7,788 nt of DNA from Desulfobulbaceae bacterium (lineage in GTDB: Bacteria; Desulfobacterota; Desulfobulbia; Desulfobulbales; Desulfocapsaceae). The stretch is from positions 1 to 7,788 of the forward strand of contig DAOVUU010000106.1 of the NCBI GenBank assembly GCA_030632405.1. The letters run 5' to 3'. Shown piece after piece: positions 6,873 through 7,788 of this stretch (its first letter is position 1; the number at the start of each line of letters is the position of its first letter). Made by a program: the position numbers and the translations under genes. The notes under the pieces are model-generated. The model made no database searches and was not told the origin of the DNA. It was given only the letters and a program-made list of their open reading frames with translations.

Positions 6873-7788
6873 TAGCATGGATGGTGCACAACAGGGTCAC
6901 GCCGAACCTGTTGATGATAGTACTGCTGCTTGGCGGCTTCCTGATGTCCTCCAAAATCAAACAGGAAGTTTTTCCCTCCTTTGAACTTGACATCATAAGT
7001 ATCCGAGTATCTTATCCCGGCTCCGGGCCTGAGGAAGTAGAACAGGGGATCATCCTGGCCATTGAAGAGGCTGTCCAGGGGATTGTCGGCATAAAAGAGA
7101 TAACCTCCACGGCCCAGGAGGGCAGCGCATATGTCAGAGCAGAACTGCTCGAAGACGCCAACCCCCAGAAGGTACTTCAGGATATCCAGCAGGAAGTTGA
7201 CAGGATCAGCAGCTTCCCTGTGGATGCAGAGAATCCTGTCATATCTCTGGCAACCCGGAAAAGGCAGGTAATCCGGCTTAATATTTTTGGTGATATTCCT
7301 GAACGTGCCCTGCTGGAAACAGCAAAAATGGTGCGGGACAGAATGCTGCAAAACAAAGGTATTACCCAGATTGAACTCCGCGGCGCAAGAAACTATGAGA
7401 TCACAGTCTCCGTCCCCTTTGAAAAACTCCGTATGTACAACCTTACCCTTGCCGAAGTAGCAGATATTATCAGGATACGATCAATAGAGATTCCCGGCGG
7501 AAAAGTTGAAACAGATGGAGGCGAAATTTTGCTCCGGGTCCGGGACAGGCGTGCCTGGGCAGATGAATTTGCCCGTATTCCCATCGTCACCAGTGCGGGC
7601 GGTACAGTTCTCTATCTTGAAGATATCGCAGATGTCCGGGAAGGGTTTGAAGATTCAACCCGTTTTGCCACCTATAACAGGATGAGCAGTATACAGCTTC
7701 GCATAGACAGAGTCGGCGACCAGACACCGATTTCTGTCTCCAAGGCGGCCCATACGGCCATGGCGGAAATTGAAGCCGACCTCCCCCC
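6869..7788 (+). CDS. RND efflux permease, AcrB/HAE-type (N-terminal 306 codons; 3' end outside window)
   Basis: The N-terminal part of a proton-driven inner-membrane pump subunit of the resistance-nodulation-division superfamily, whose full members usually have about 1,000 residues. TTG at 6869 gives MIAWMVHNRVTPNLLM, the usual amphipathic start, followed by TM1 (about 13-28). The hallmark KQEVFPSFELDIISIRVSYPG (31-51) and GSGPEEVEQGI (51-61) mark entry into the porter domain. Residues about 45-125 look like the first porter subdomain and about 133-290 the second with the start of the docking segment (IPGGKVETDGGEILLR, 208-223; LEDIADVREG, 250-259). The transmembrane proton-relay residues lie beyond the window. 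The start overlaps the adaptor stop as TTGA, so the adaptor and permease are coupled. The porter sequence is of the general multidrug/hydrophobic type, with no sign of the heavy-metal signature in the visible part, but the substrate remains unknown. Confidence 0.93.
   Translation, partial: MIAWMVHNRVTPNLLMIVLLLGGFLMSSKIKQEVFPSFELDIISIRVSYPGSGPEEVEQGIILAIEEAVQGIVGIKEITSTAQEGSAYVRAELLEDANPQKVLQDIQQEVDRISSFPVDAENPVISLATRKRQVIRLNIFGDIPERALLETAKMVRDRMLQNKGITQIELRGARNYEITVSVPFEKLRMYNLTLAEVADIIRIRSIEIPGGKVETDGGEILLRVRDRRAWADEFARIPIVTSAGGTVLYLEDIADVREGFEDSTRFATYNRMSSIQLRIDRVGDQTPISVSKAAHTAMAEIEADLP

Noticed and set aside
6475..6984. A 169-codon plus-strand frame across the adaptor-permease junction
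   Set aside because: It overlaps two well-supported genes in another frame, and its Ser/Arg-rich translation has no domain.
6623..7351. A 242-codon open frame on the minus strand
   Set aside because: It lies antisense to the adaptor and permease genes, whose domains are unmistakable, and its translation is rich in Cys, Pro and Gly without any family motif. It is a shadow frame.
1..7788. CRISPR array, tRNA, rRNA or transposase
   Set aside because: No regularly spaced repeats, cloverleaf, rRNA-like stretch or transposase-like coding sequence was found on either strand.

Overview
The window reads as bacterial chromosomal DNA from a Gram-negative organism of intermediate GC content. An outer-membrane lipoprotein, a periplasmic adaptor and an RND permease sit side by side, so two membranes are certain. 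The overall style (tightly packed genes, a two-RCK potassium channel, a GtrA protein) would fit Desulfobacterota such as the Desulfobulbales, but that placement is an impression and not demonstrated by any marker here.

Left part (1-2166, minus strand): a two-TM potassium channel or Trk-like protein with two RCK modules (472-2166), followed 69 bases downstream by the N-terminal 134 codons of a CDP-alcohol phosphatidyltransferase that runs off the window (1-402). The phosphatidyltransferase has no in-frame ATG at its N-terminus and probably starts at GTG; it appears to be co-transcribed with the channel gene.

Middle (2167-2520): a 354-base divergent intergenic region. It contains a good sigma70-type promoter for each flanking unit (TTGACT-17-GATAAT leftward, TTGTCA-17-TAAAAT rightward), a hairpin abutting the rightward -35 box, an imperfect repeat with one copy at the leftward transcription start, and a possible 42-codon small ORF on the minus strand that overlaps the leftward promoter.

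Right part (2521-7788, plus strand): five closely packed co-directional genes. They encode an extended-SDR NAD(P)-dependent epimerase/dehydratase-like enzyme, a GtrA-family four-TM protein, a NodT/OprM-type outer-membrane lipoprotein, an HlyD-type membrane fusion protein, and the N-terminal 306 codons of an RND permease. Gaps are 10 and 8 bases, then overlaps of 1 base (TAATG) and 4 bases (TTGA). The last three form a complete tripartite efflux pump apart from the permease's missing C-terminal part. The SDR and GtrA genes look like a small lipid-linked-sugar or envelope-modification module carried by the same transcript. The main oddities are that linkage, an in-frame 23-residue tandem duplication at the end of the adaptor's last domain, and the TTG start of the permease.
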